Shown: positions 50,652-59,472 of the stretch, one piece after another
Numbering within the stretch: the first letter of the stretch is position 1
Layout: each line of letters starts with the position of its first letter
Assembly: GCA_910575255.1 (NCBI GenBank)
Contig: CAJTEM010000011.1
Location: 1-64,000, forward strand
From: Lachnospiraceae bacterium
Lineage (GTDB): Bacteria; Bacillota; Clostridia; Lachnospirales; Lachnospiraceae
DNA: 64,000 nt
Direction: 5' to 3'
Translations under genes and position numbers: made by a program
Notes under the pieces: model-generated
Seen by the model: only the letters and a program-made list of their open reading frames with translations
Database searches by the model: none
Told to the model about the DNA's origin: nothing

Positions 50652-51680
50652 ATGCAGAAGGGAAAAGCAAGTCTGTTGTTTGATCATCCGGTGTATATTA
50701 CGGAAATGGCGTCCGTTGCCGGAAAAAAGGAGGGTGAGGGGCCACTGGGGAAAGCGATCGATGTGGTGGAGCAGGATCCGATGTTCGGGACAGAGAACTG
50801 GGAGCAGGCAGAGTCAGCCATGCAGAAGCAGGCAGCGGATCTGGCACTGGAAAAGGGAGATATTCATCGGCGGGATATCCGTTATCTCTTTGCCGGGGAT
50901 CTGCTGGGCCAGCTGATTGCCACATCTTTTGGTACCGTGGATCTGGAGATCCCGCTGTTTGGACTTTACGGAGCCTGCTCTACCATTGGGGAGGCGCTGA
51001 GTCTGGGAGCCATGTGTGTAAGTGCCCGTCATGCAGACAGGGTGATGGCTTTGGCCTCCAGCCATTACGCCACAGCAGAAAAGCAATTTCGGTTTCCCCT
51101 GGGATACGGGAATCAGAGACCGCAGAGCACGACCTGGACGGTTACCGGATGCGGGGCCCTGATACTGTCAGCCAAAGGAACGGATGCTCAGGTGAGGATC
51201 ACTGGGATTACAACCGGCAGAATGGTGGATCTGGGGACAAAGGATTCCATGAACATGGGAGCTGCCATGGCGCCAGCCGCCTGGGATACGATCACACAGA
51301 ACTTCAAGGATTTTGGTGTGGATGAGAACTGGTATGATCAGATTATCACCGGAGATCTGGGGGAGATCGGGCGGAAAATTCTCCTGGATTTCATGAAAAA
51401 TGACGGTCACGACCTTACGGATAAGCATATGGACTGTGGCCTGGAAATTTATGACAATCAGGTACAGGATACTCACTCGGGAGGAAGCGGCTGCGGCTGT
51501 GCGGCAGTGACCTTGTGTGCAGGGATTCTTCCGCGCATGCTACAGGGAGAGTGGAAGCGGGTATTGTTTGTGCCTACAGGAGCGTTGCTTTCTACTGTGA
51601 GCTACAATGAAGGACAGAGTATTCCGGGCATTGCTCATGGCGTAATTCTGGAAAGAACCGGAGGAAAGAAAAAACACTGA
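50652..51680 (+). CDS. spoVAD: SpoVAD, stage V sporulation protein
   Basis: 342 aa, thiolase-like fold. Recognised from DHPVYITEMASVAGKKEGEG, GDLLGQLIATSFGTVDLEIP, LFGLYGACSTIGEALSLGAM, ASSHYATAEKQFRFPLGYGN and the C-terminal GGSGCGCAAVTLCAGILPRM. SpoVAD binds dipicolinic acid and helps move it into the forespore. ATG 50652 follows AAAAGGAGC. spoVAC, normally just upstream, is not here; the preceding gene is unrelated. Confidence 0.95.
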   Translation: MQKGKASLLFDHPVYITEMASVAGKKEGEGPLGKAIDVVEQDPMFGTENWEQAESAMQKQAADLALEKGDIHRRDIRYLFAGDLLGQLIATSFGTVDLEIPLFGLYGACSTIGEALSLGAMCVSARHADRVMALASSHYATAEKQFRFPLGYGNQRPQSTTWTVTGCGALILSAKGTDAQVRITGITTGRMVDLGTKDSMNMGAAMAPAAWDTITQNFKDFGVDENWYDQIITGDLGEIGRKILLDFMKNDGHDLTDKHMDCGLEIYDNQVQDTHSGGSGCGCAAVTLCAGILPRMLQGEWKRVLFVPTGALLSTVSYNEGQSIPGIAHGVILERTGGKKKH

Positions 51681-51735
51681 TTATCATGACAGAAGTGGGA
51701 AATGAGCACCTTCGGAATACAGAATGGAGGAAGAA

Positions 51736-52095
51736 ATGACAGAACTGATAAAAGCATTTGTAATTGGAGGAGGAATCTGTGCCCTGGTGCAGATTATACT
51801 GAACAAGACAAAACTGATGCCGGGCCGGGTAATGGTGTTGCTGGTGGTGTCCGGTGCAGTGCTTGGATGGCTGGGAGTCTATGAGCCGTTCGCAGAATGG
51901 GCAGGAGCCGGAGCATCGGTTCCGCTTTTGGGATTCGGCAATACCCTGTGGAAGGGAGTAGCCAAGAGTCTGGGCGAGGATGGTTTTCTGGGAATCTTCA
52001 AGGGAGGGCTGACTGCAGCGTCTGCAGGGATCGCCGGGGCGATCATCTTCGGATACCTTGGCTCCCTGGCATTTAAGCCGAAAATGAAGAGCTGA
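51736..52095 (+). CDS. spoVAE: SpoVAE (SpoVAEB-type), stage V sporulation membrane protein
   Basis: 119 aa with three or four helices (LIKAFVIGGGICALVQIIL, VMVLLVVSGAVLGWLGVYE, GLTAASAGIAGAIIFGYLGS). It is a membrane subunit of the dipicolinate channel, acting with SpoVAC and SpoVAD. ATG 51736 follows GGAGGAAG. Immediately after its stop come six 15-bp tandem repeats and a strong terminator. Confidence 0.92.
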   Translation: MTELIKAFVIGGGICALVQIILNKTKLMPGRVMVLLVVSGAVLGWLGVYEPFAEWAGAGASVPLLGFGNTLWKGVAKSLGEDGFLGIFKGGLTAASAGIAGAIIFGYLGSLAFKPKMKS

Positions 52096-52096
52096 G

Positions 52097-52186
52097 AAGC
52101 GAAAGCCGGAAAAGCGAAAGCCAGAAAAGCGAAGGTCTGAGAAGCCAAAGACCGGGAAGCAAAAGCCGGAAAAGTGAAAGCCTGAA
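52097..52186. repeat. Six-copy 15-bp tandem repeat after spoVAE
   Basis: Six units of consensus AAGCGAAAGCCGGAA occupy exactly 90 bp, starting two bases after the spoVAE stop codon. Units one, two and five are most alike. The array is in the 3' untranslated region, ahead of the terminator. 15 bp is a multiple of three and one other frame is open through it, but it is not in the spoVAE frame. Confidence 0.9.
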
Positions 52187-52190
52187 GAAT

Positions 52191-52250
52191 AAAAGACATG
52201 ATCCTGCGCGGATCCCCTGTCCAGGGGAGATGCGCAGGATCATGTCTTTT
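52191..52250. terminator. Bidirectional terminator with perfect 19-bp stem
   Basis: 52191-52209 pairs without mismatch with 52232-52250, with an inner CCCCT/AGGGG pair. It has A residues on the left and T residues on the right, so it can end both spoVAE (+) and the penicillin-binding protein gene (-), whose stop is at 52256. Confidence 0.92.
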
Positions 52251-52255
52251 CTCTG

Positions 52256-54925
52256 TTAATCACGTCCGGGACCATTGGAAATGGCAGAGCCGGAGTAGTC
52301 GGCTCCTGGTGACACATACCCGGGACCGATGGGTCTGGGCTCATTATTTTCCTGGCTTTCTGCGGATTCTCCTTCTGCTTCCGGATCGACGATCGTTGCC
52401 GCATGGCCGGGACAGCGTCTGGAGGACAGGGCAAAGGCCGAATCATCAGTACTTCCCTCGGAATCCGCAGGCAGCGTGATACGTACCCGTGTGGCACGCG
52501 GACAGAAGGCTCCGGGGAGCAGTCCTGAGGAAGCACATACGGTTGCCCGGACATGGGTATCACAGACTTCTGTGGGAACTGTGCCTTTTGCGAAATATTC
52601 CGTATAGGTGGCATTGCCCCGCGGATCATTGGAGCAGACGCCCGGGATAGCCAGCTTGCCGGACTTGCGGCAGATCTCAGCGGTCTCGATACTATCCGGA
52701 ACCTCAAAGCCGGGATCAGCCAGACCTTCATGAAGCCTTGTCATGATCTTCCGCCAGATGGCCTTATGGAAGGAAGTGTTGCCGTTGCGGCCGCCTAAAC
52801 GCTGATTACTGTCGCAGCCGGCCCAGATACCGGCCGTATAATACGGGGTGTAGCCGACAAACCAGATATCGACGTTATTGGAGGTAGTGCCACTCTTGCC
52901 GGCATTGGACATTCCGGGAATATTGGCCGCAACACTGGTGGAATTGACACTGACACCGGAGCGGGAGAACTTGCGGTTGCTTTCCATGGAATCTGCCATG
53001 GCATCTGTCAGAAGAAAAGCAGTGGAGTCCTTCAATACCCGGTGAGTCTCCGGTTCATTATCAATGAGGATCTTGCCATTGTGATCCAGAATCCTGGTAA
53101 AAAATACCGGACGGGTATACACGCCGCCATTGGCAATGGATGCATAGGCGGCAGTCAGATCCAGATTCGTGACGCCGCGGGTAAGTCCGCCCAGAGCAGT
53201 GGCGGCATTTAAGTCGGTATCCGTGAGGGTGGATATTCCGAAATTCTTGGCATATTCGATACCCAGCTCTGGTTTCACGGTCTCAACCAGACAGCGGACA
53301 GCCACGATATTCATGGAATAAATGATCCCGTCCCGGATGCTGGAATAGCCGAGATACCCCTGGCTGTACCAGTTGGAGAAGGTCTTGGTGCCGACGGTAA
53401 AGGGTTCGTCATAATACACGGTACCCAGGGTGGCTCCGCAGGTGTCAATGGCAGGGGCAAAGGCACTGATCACCTTGAAGGTGGAGCCCGGCTGCCGGGT
53501 AGTGTCAGAGGCCCGGTTCAGAGTCAGGCTGTCGGTCTTCTGCCCGCGTCCGCCGCTGATTGCCTTGACATGTCCGGTACGCTGATCCATAATCACAAAG
53601 GATACCTGGGGCTGTAACACCTTGGTCAGCTTCTCCCCGATAATCGTGTCCCCCTCAGCCAGCTGCCAGGCTTTGTAGGCATCTACGTCAGCCTGAGCTG
53701 CATCCTCGGTATTATATAGCCCGTCAAAGGAATCCCGCAGGATATTTTTGTGCCAGTTCTGAATATCTTTTTCGGAAAAATGCTCCGTGGTTCCATCCAT
53801 ATGATTCACAGAAAGCCGGTATTCCACCGAATAGCGGGTGGCAGCATAGTTGGCCGGGTTGTTGACTTCCTCGTCCACGATCGCCTGGATCTGGGGATCT
53901 AAAGTGGTCTGAATCTGCAGGCCGCCGCCATAGAGAAGGTTGTGGGCCTGAGTTTCCGAATAGCCCAGCTTTTCCATCAGAGAATCCTTGACCTGCTGGA
54001 TCAGCTCGTCCGTAAAATAGCTGTAAGGGGTCGCAGCCGCTTCCCTGGCCACAATATTGACGTTCTGAATACGCGAATACACATCGTCGGCAAGCGCTTC
54101 CTCCTGTCTTGCCTTGTCGATCAGTCCCTGATCCACCATATACTGAAGGATGATCTTTCGTTTCTCAGCATTGTTCTCCGGATGAGAGATGGGATCAAAA
54201 CGGGACGGACTCTGGGTAATACCAGCCAGAACCGTGGCCTCGGATAAGGTGAGCTCAGACACTTCCTTATCAAAATAACGCCGTGCGGCTACTTTCACTC
54301 CGAGAGCATTGTTCCCTAAGTTGATGGTATTGAGATAATTGGTCAGAATCAGCTCCTTGTCCATAGACTTGCTGAGCTGAAGCGCCAGGTACTGTTCCTG
54401 CAGCTTCCTCTCCAGCTTGGCGCCGAAGCTGGCCTCCATGCCGCCGTTAAATACATTATTCTTAATCAGCTGCTGGGTGATGGTGCTCCCTCCGCCGCGG
54501 TTCTCCCCGGTCAGTACGCCGTAGGCGGCCCGGGAGATGGAGCGCAGGTCAATGCCGTTGTGGCTCCAGAAACGAGAATCCTCGATGGCAATGAAGGCGT
54601 TGATCAGGTCCTTGGGAAGCTCGTCATAGGCGGCCTCCTCCCGGTTGGCGCCTGCCATGACCAGGGTATCCGTAAGGTTGCCTGCACTGTCATAAATAGT
54701 GGTGGCATATCCCATGGGAACAATACTTTCCACATCAATGTCAGGGGCGCTGTCGATAATTCCCATAAACATGCCGACGCCGGTGCTCAATGCCACCAGA
54801 ATCGTAAACAGACAGAGGACAAAACAGGCTTTAAAAATGGTCAGTAATATGCGTGAGGTATATTTTTCGGCATTGGAGCTGGCCGCTTTTATCTTTTTTT
54901 CGGTTGCGCTTTTGCTATAATTCAT
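52256..54925 (-). CDS. Class A penicillin-binding protein 1A
   Basis: 889 aa bifunctional peptidoglycan synthase. One N-terminal membrane helix (ILLTIFKACFVLCLFTILVA). Glycosyltransferase domain (about 75-250) with EDSRFWSHNGIDLRSISRAA and RGGGSTITQQLIKN. Transpeptidase domain with SxxK in RQPGSTFKVISAFAP, SxN in IIYSMNIVAV and KTG-type KSGTTSNN. The C-terminal tail after about 800 is Pro/Gly/Glu-rich and low in complexity. It polymerises and cross-links the wall outside the membrane. AAAGGAGG precedes the ATG. Confidence 0.95.
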   Translation of the reverse strand: MNYSKSATEKKIKAASSNAEKYTSRILLTIFKACFVLCLFTILVALSTGVGMFMGIIDSAPDIDVESIVPMGYATTIYDSAGNLTDTLVMAGANREEAAYDELPKDLINAFIAIEDSRFWSHNGIDLRSISRAAYGVLTGENRGGGSTITQQLIKNNVFNGGMEASFGAKLERKLQEQYLALQLSKSMDKELILTNYLNTINLGNNALGVKVAARRYFDKEVSELTLSEATVLAGITQSPSRFDPISHPENNAEKRKIILQYMVDQGLIDKARQEEALADDVYSRIQNVNIVAREAAATPYSYFTDELIQQVKDSLMEKLGYSETQAHNLLYGGGLQIQTTLDPQIQAIVDEEVNNPANYAATRYSVEYRLSVNHMDGTTEHFSEKDIQNWHKNILRDSFDGLYNTEDAAQADVDAYKAWQLAEGDTIIGEKLTKVLQPQVSFVIMDQRTGHVKAISGGRGQKTDSLTLNRASDTTRQPGSTFKVISAFAPAIDTCGATLGTVYYDEPFTVGTKTFSNWYSQGYLGYSSIRDGIIYSMNIVAVRCLVETVKPELGIEYAKNFGISTLTDTDLNAATALGGLTRGVTNLDLTAAYASIANGGVYTRPVFFTRILDHNGKILIDNEPETHRVLKDSTAFLLTDAMADSMESNRKFSRSGVSVNSTSVAANIPGMSNAGKSGTTSNNVDIWFVGYTPYYTAGIWAGCDSNQRLGGRNGNTSFHKAIWRKIMTRLHEGLADPGFEVPDSIETAEICRKSGKLAIPGVCSNDPRGNATYTEYFAKGTVPTEVCDTHVRATVCASSGLLPGAFCPRATRVRITLPADSEGSTDDSAFALSSRRCPGHAATIVDPEAEGESAESQENNEPRPIGPGYVSPGADYSGSAISNGPGRD

Positions 54926-55043
54926 AAAAAATCCTCCTTTTAGAGGTCAGAAATAAAAAACCTGGATATCATTATAGCAAAAATTGTGGTACAATTCAAT
55001 AAGAATGGATTATTTGAGATCAGGAGCAGGAGGGAACAGCCAG

Positions 55044-55694
55044 ATGATGGAGCCTTATAAAATACTGTATCAGGGTGGTGAGGGGGAGCTTGTCGAGAAA
55101 AAGTCACGCTTTATTGCCACCACAAGACCCGTCAGATCCGAAGAGGAGGCAGCGGCATTTGTGGAGGAGATCAGGAAAAAATACTGGGATGCCAGGCACA
55201 ACTGTTATGCCTGGGTGACTGGAGAACGTGGCCGGCTAAGCCGCTGCAGCGACGATGGGGAGCCGGCGCAGACTGCCGGGAGGCCGATGCTGGATGTGCT
55301 CACAGGGGAGGGCATTCGGGATGTCTGTGTGGTGGTGACCCGCTATTTCGGGGGGACTCTTCTGGGAACCGGCGGTCTGGTACGTGCGTATTCCGGAGCT
55401 GTGCAGGAGGGACTGCGTCACAGTGTGGTGGTAGAAAAGCTTCCCGGCCGTCAGCTGCAGATTTTCACGGATTATAACGGAGCCGGCAAGATCCAGTATG
55501 TGGCGGCCCAGATGGGGATCCCTGTGCAGGATACGGAATATGCAGAGCAGGTGACCATGAAAATGATTGCTCCTCTTGCTCAGGCAGAGCAGCTCATTGC
55601 CCAGGTGACGGAACACACGGCGGGCAAAGCCCGGATAGAGGAGATGGGAGAGGTGTACTACGGGGTAGCAAACGGAGAGGTTTTCCTGCTCTGA
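55044..55694 (+). CDS. YigZ/IMPACT-family protein
   Basis: 216 aa. N-terminal UPF0029/IMPACT domain: KKSRFIATTRPVRSEEEAAA, ARHNCYAWVTG, SDDGEPAQTAGRPMLDVLTG, VVVTRYFGGTLLGTGGLVRA. C-terminal EF-G-like ferredoxin fold (QIFTDYNGAGKIQYVAAQMG). Conserved in nearly all bacteria; proposed to bind RNA or ribosomes, but its role is unsettled. Starts at ATG 55044 or 55047 behind AGGAGGGAA. Confidence 0.92.
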   Translation: MMEPYKILYQGGEGELVEKKSRFIATTRPVRSEEEAAAFVEEIRKKYWDARHNCYAWVTGERGRLSRCSDDGEPAQTAGRPMLDVLTGEGIRDVCVVVTRYFGGTLLGTGGLVRAYSGAVQEGLRHSVVVEKLPGRQLQIFTDYNGAGKIQYVAAQMGIPVQDTEYAEQVTMKMIAPLAQAEQLIAQVTEHTAGKARIEEMGEVYYGVANGEVFLL

Positions 55695-55774
55695 GCGGTA
55701 TGCATAAATTCCTGCGGCAGATTCCCTTTTTCCGCCAAAGCTTGCGTTTGCCGTGATGATTCATAAATAACCGC

Positions 55775-55803
55775 TTGCAATCTCTTTGCGAAAATGTTAT
55801 ATT
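55775..55803 (+). promoter_or_regulatory. Promoter of typA
   Basis: TTGCAA (55775-55780), a 17-bp spacer and TATATT (55798-55803). Confidence 0.65.
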
Positions 55804-55823
55804 AATACATTGTAGATTACCAG

Positions 55824-55858
55824 GAGCTAAGGACCGACATCGTGTTCTTAGCTCTTTT
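55824..55858 (+). promoter_or_regulatory. Leader hairpin ahead of typA
   Basis: GAGCTAAG (55824-55831) pairs with CTTAGCTC (55847-55854), followed by TTTT and then the GGAGGAG ribosome site. It looks like a short terminator or attenuator in the 5' leader. The regulator is unknown. Confidence 0.5.
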
Positions 55859-55869
55859 GGAGGAGAAAG

Positions 55870-57696
55870 ATGAAAAGAGAAGATGTCAGAAATGTGGCAA
55901 TCATTGCCCATGTAGATCACGGGAAGACCACACTGGTGGATGAGCTGTTAAAAAGCAGCGGCGTATTCCGAGCCAACCAGGAGGTTGTGGAGCGGGTTAT
56001 GGACTCCAATGATATTGAGCGGGAGAGAGGGATCACGATTCTTTCCAAAAATACCGCTGTATTTTACAAGGATACCAAGATTAATATTATCGACACGCCC
56101 GGACACGCGGATTTTGGCGGAGAGGTGGAGCGGGTCCTCAAGATGGTAAACGGCGTCATCCTGGTGGTGGATGCTTATGAGGGTCCGATGCCTCAGACAA
56201 AGTTTGTGTTAAAAAAGGCCCTCGAGCTTAACCTGCCGGCGATCGTCTGTATCAATAAGATTGACCGTCCGGAGGCAAGGCCAAAGGAGGTTATTGATGA
56301 GGTGCTGGAGTTGTTTATGGATCTGGATGCCTCGGACGAGCAGCTGGATTGTCCGTTTTTGTTTGCCTCGGCGCGGGCCGGCTTTGCCAAGAAGCAGCTG
56401 GAGGATCCGGAAGAGGATATGAGGCCGCTGTTTGAGACGATTGTGGATTATATCCCGGCTCCGGAAGGGAATCCGGAAGCGGATACGCAGATGCTGATCA
56501 GTACGATTGATTATAATGAGTATGTGGGCAGAATCGGAATCGGTAAGATTGACAATGGTACGGTACGTGTCAATCAGGAATGTGTGATCGTCAATCATCA
56601 TGACCCGGACAAGCTGCGCAAGGTGAAGATCGGCAAGCTGTATCAGTTCGACGGACTGAACCGGGCAGAGGTGGCTGAGGCGACGGTAGGTGACATCGTG
56701 GCAGTGTCCGGCATTACGGATCTGCACATCGGAGACACGATCTGTTCCCCGGAGAATCCGGATGCCATTCCCTTCCAGAAGATTTCCGAGCCGACGATTG
56801 CCATGAATTTTATGGTGAATGACAGTCCTTTAGCGGGCCAGGAGGGAAAATACGTCACCTCTCGTCATATCCGGGAAAGACTGTTCCGTGAGCTGAACAC
56901 GGATGTAAGCCTGAGAGTGGAGGAAACCGATTCTCCGGATTGTTTCAAGGTGTCAGGAAGAGGAGAGCTGCATCTGTCGGTGCTGATTGAGAATATGCGT
57001 CGGGAGGGGTATGAGTTTGCAGTCAGCAAGGCGGAAGTACTCTATAAATATAACGAACGGAACCAGAGACTGGAGCCGATGGAGCTGGCCTATATCGATG
57101 TCCCGGAGGAGTTTACCGGCAGCGTAATTCAGAAGCTTACTTCCCGTAAGGGAGAGCTGCAGGGAATGAGTCCGGTGAGCGGCGGATATACCCGTCTGGA
57201 ATTTTCCATCCCCTCCCGTGGACTGATCGGCTATCGTGGTGAGTTTTTGACAGATACCAAAGGCAACGGGATTATGAATACGATTTTCGATGATTATGCA
57301 CCCTATAAGGGAGACATGAATTACCGTAAGACAGGCTCTTTGATCGCTTATGAGAGCGGGGAGACTATCACTTATGGGCTTTTCAATGCTCAGGAGCGCG
57401 GGATTTTGTTCGTGGGACCGGGAGAGAAGGTATATGGCGGTATGGTGATCGGCCAGAATCCGAAGGCAGAGGACATTGAGGTGAATGTGTGCAAGACGAA
57501 GAAGCTGACCAACACCCGTTCGTCGAGCGCGGACGAGGCCCTTAAGCTGGTGCCGAAAAAGGAGATGAGCCTGGAGCAATGCCTGGAATTTATTGATACG
57601 GACGAGCTTCTGGAGGTAACGCCAGCGAGCCTGCGGATCCGTAAGAAGATCCTGGATCCTACTCTGCGCAAACGGGCATCTTTTAAGAAACAGTGA
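55870..57696 (+). CDS. typA: TypA/BipA ribosome-associated GTPase
   Basis: 608 aa translational GTPase of full family length. G1 [15 protein letters not shown], switch region [13 protein letters not shown]3 [13 protein letters not shown]4 NKIDRPEA, G5 SARAGF. EF-G-like domains follow, and the BipA-specific C-terminal part has [19 protein letters not shown] and [20 protein letters not shown]. It binds ribosomes and aids assembly and translation under stress or cold. Confidence 0.97.
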   Translation: MKREDVRNVAIIAHVDHGKTTLVDELLKSSGVFRANQEVVERVMDSNDIERERGITILSKNTAVFYKDTKINIIDTPGHADFGGEVERVLKMVNGVILVVDAYEGPMPQTKFVLKKALELNLPAIVCINKIDRPEARPKEVIDEVLELFMDLDASDEQLDCPFLFASARAGFAKKQLEDPEEDMRPLFETIVDYIPAPEGNPEADTQMLISTIDYNEYVGRIGIGKIDNGTVRVNQECVIVNHHDPDKLRKVKIGKLYQFDGLNRAEVAEATVGDIVAVSGITDLHIGDTICSPENPDAIPFQKISEPTIAMNFMVNDSPLAGQEGKYVTSRHIRERLFRELNTDVSLRVEETDSPDCFKVSGRGELHLSVLIENMRREGYEFAVSKAEVLYKYNERNQRLEPMELAYIDVPEEFTGSVIQKLTSRKGELQGMSPVSGGYTRLEFSIPSRGLIGYRGEFLTDTKGNGIMNTIFDDYAPYKGDMNYRKTGSLIAYESGETITYGLFNAQERGILFVGPGEKVYGGMVIGQNPKAEDIEVNVCKTKKLTNTRSSSADEALKLVPKKEMSLEQCLEFIDTDELLEVTPASLRIRKKILDPTLRKRASFKKQ

Positions 57697-57852
57697 CAAA
57701 AATCCAAAATGTGTCATGATTTGGCGAATGAAAATCTTCATATCTACGTTTTCTTTTTCATAGACATATTTAAGAGGGCAGACTGTCTGTATGCCGCGAG
57801 AAAGTAAAAGCAAAGAATATGAATATGAAAAAAGGAAGAGGAGAGAAGTACC

Positions 57853-58488
57853 ATGGCAGAAAAAGTGATTGAAAATAACAAGGTAAGTGTAATCGGAGAA
57901 ATCATTTCCGGATTCACCTTCAGTCATGAGGTGTTCGGAGAGGGATTTTATGTGGTGGAAGTGGCAGTCAACCGTTTGAGTGAGCAGGCGGATATTATTC
58001 CTCTGATGATTTCCGAACGGCTGATCCGCGTGCAGGAGGATTACCGGGGCTGTACGGTGGAGGCTATCGGGCAGTTTCGTTCTTATAACCGGCATGAAGG
58101 TGTCAAGAACCGTCTGGTGTTGTCCGTATTTGTGCGGGAAATCAACTTTATGGAAGAGTTTACGGACTATACCAAGACGAACCAGATCTTTCTGGACGGT
58201 TATATCTGTAAAGCACCCATATATCGGAAGACTCCTCTGGGCCGGGAGATCGCGGATCTGTTGCTGGCAGTGAACCGGCCGTACGGAAAATCGGATTATA
58301 TTCCCTGTATTGCCTGGGGACGCAATGCCCGTTTTGCTTCCGGTTTTGAAGTGGGGACCCGGGTGCGGGTCTGGGGCAGGGTGCAGAGCCGGGAGTATAC
58401 CAAGAAGCTTTCGGAGACAGAATGTGAGAAAAGAGTGGCCTATGAGGTGTCCATCAGCAAGCTTGAGTGTGGGGACGGGCAGCAGTAG
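57853..58488 (+). CDS. Two-OB-fold single-stranded-DNA-binding protein
   Basis: 211 aa, two tandem OB-like domains (about 1-105 and 108-205). The second is the more SSB-like: NQIFLDGYICKAPIYRKTPL, DLLLAVNRPYGKSDYIPCIA, WGRNARFASGFEVGTRVRVW. It lacks the acidic C-terminal tip of the replication SSB, so it is probably an accessory SSB. Common in Lachnospiraceae. RBS AGAGGAGAGAAG. Confidence 0.8.
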   Translation: MAEKVIENNKVSVIGEIISGFTFSHEVFGEGFYVVEVAVNRLSEQADIIPLMISERLIRVQEDYRGCTVEAIGQFRSYNRHEGVKNRLVLSVFVREINFMEEFTDYTKTNQIFLDGYICKAPIYRKTPLGREIADLLLAVNRPYGKSDYIPCIAWGRNARFASGFEVGTRVRVWGRVQSREYTKKLSETECEKRVAYEVSISKLECGDGQQ

Positions 58489-58569
58489 GTAAAAGACATA
58501 TTCACAGGCAGGAGACCGGCAGCCGGTGACGGGAGCGGCGGCTGTAAGGAAATACCGAGGAGCAAAAGG

Positions 58570-59058
58570 ATGAATACAGGTAAATTAGAAGTGATATACG
58601 GGGAAGGTTCCGGAAAAACGGCGATGGCACTGGGAAAAGGGCTGGAGGCGCTGTCAGAGCAGCAGCGGGTAACAGTCATTCAGTTTTTGAAGGGCAGCCA
58701 GACATCGGAGATGATGAAGCGGCTGGAACCGGAGATGAAGGTGTTTCGTTTTGAAAAGTCCGGCTGTAATTTTGAGGAGCTCTCTGATCTTGCCAGGCAA
58801 GAGGAATCCGCCAATATCCGCAATGGCGTGAACTATGCCCGAAAGGTGCTGGCTACGGGAGAGTGCGGGCTTCTGATCTTAGATGAGGTGCTGGGAGTCG
58901 TGGATCAGGATATTTTGATGGAGTCAGAGCTGGAACAGCTTTTGGAGAGCCGGGGGGATGTGGATGTGATTCTTACCGGACGTGTGCTGCCGGAAAGGCT
59001 GGCAGCGATGGCTGATCGGATTGAACGGATCACCAGGATCGAGCCGGTTCATGATTAA
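58570..59058 (+). CDS. CobO/BtuR-like P-loop protein with atypical P-loop
   Basis: 162 aa. It resembles the corrinoid adenosyltransferase CobA/CobO: N-terminal GKLEVIYGEGSGKTAMALGK, VTVIQFLKGS, LLILDEVLGVVDQDI and DVILTGRVLPERLAAMADRI. Canonical members read GNGKGKTTAA, while here the loop is GEGSGKTAMA, losing the extra Lys and a Thr. It is also shorter than usual. Adenosylation of cobalamin is therefore possible but not certain. About 80 bp after the SSB gene. Confidence 0.7.
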   Translation: MNTGKLEVIYGEGSGKTAMALGKGLEALSEQQRVTVIQFLKGSQTSEMMKRLEPEMKVFRFEKSGCNFEELSDLARQEESANIRNGVNYARKVLATGECGLLILDEVLGVVDQDILMESELEQLLESRGDVDVILTGRVLPERLAAMADRIERITRIEPVHD

Positions 59059-59076
59059 GGCGCGCATAAATTTTGG

Positions 59077-59105
59077 TTGACAAGAGCCGGGGCGGATGGT
59101 AGTAT
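59077..59105 (+). promoter_or_regulatory. Promoter of the lysine-riboswitch transcript
   Basis: Consensus TTGACA (59077-59082), a 17-bp spacer and TAGTAT (59100-59105), about 50 bp before the aptamer. Confidence 0.75.
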
Positions 59106-59156
59106 GTGCTTAGGCTGGATGCAGCGGATGTATGCGGCTAAAAGATTCATAAAAGG

Positions 59157-59330
59157 AAAGTAGAGGTTGCGTGAAGCATGAGTAGGCTGCCGGATGTTCC
59201 AGAGACAGGGGAAGGCAGAGGAAAGGGCGGACGCCGAAGACGGGTGCAGGCTGGCTGCATTTGTCTGGGCACAGGGTGAAGAATTCTGTGACTGTCATCC
59301 GGGACCGGGTGGAGCGCTTGAGGTCGGATG
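59157..59330 (+). ncRNA. Lysine riboswitch (L box)
   Basis: Conserved segments occur in the L-box order: GTAGAGGTTGCG (59160 on), GAGTAGGCT, AGGGGAAGGC, AAAGGGCGGACGCCGAAG, the pairing TGCAG...CTGCA, then GACTGTCAT and GGTGGAGCGCTT. The helix carried by GTGAAGAATTCTGTGACTGTC also fits. With a terminator at 59374 and dapA after it, lysine binding is expected to stop transcription of the lysine/diaminopimelate genes. Helix P1 looks weak by eye. Confidence 0.9.
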
Positions 59331-59373
59331 GAGAGCTGCTGAAAGAAGATTATAAGGGTATTATAATTTTTTG

Positions 59374-59412
59374 GGGGAGCCTTCCGACAGGCTCCTCTTT
59401 TGGTTTTTTCAT
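59374..59412 (+). terminator. Riboswitch-controlled terminator
   Basis: GGAGCCT (59376-59382) pairs with AGGCTCC (59389-59395), followed by TCTTTTGGTTTTTT. It is the expression platform of the lysine riboswitch, 60 bp before dapA. Confidence 0.88.
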
Positions 59413-59472
59413 GGGGTGATTTGTTCTGTGAGGCTTACGGGAAATTACATTATCAGTTAGGAGGACATTATT

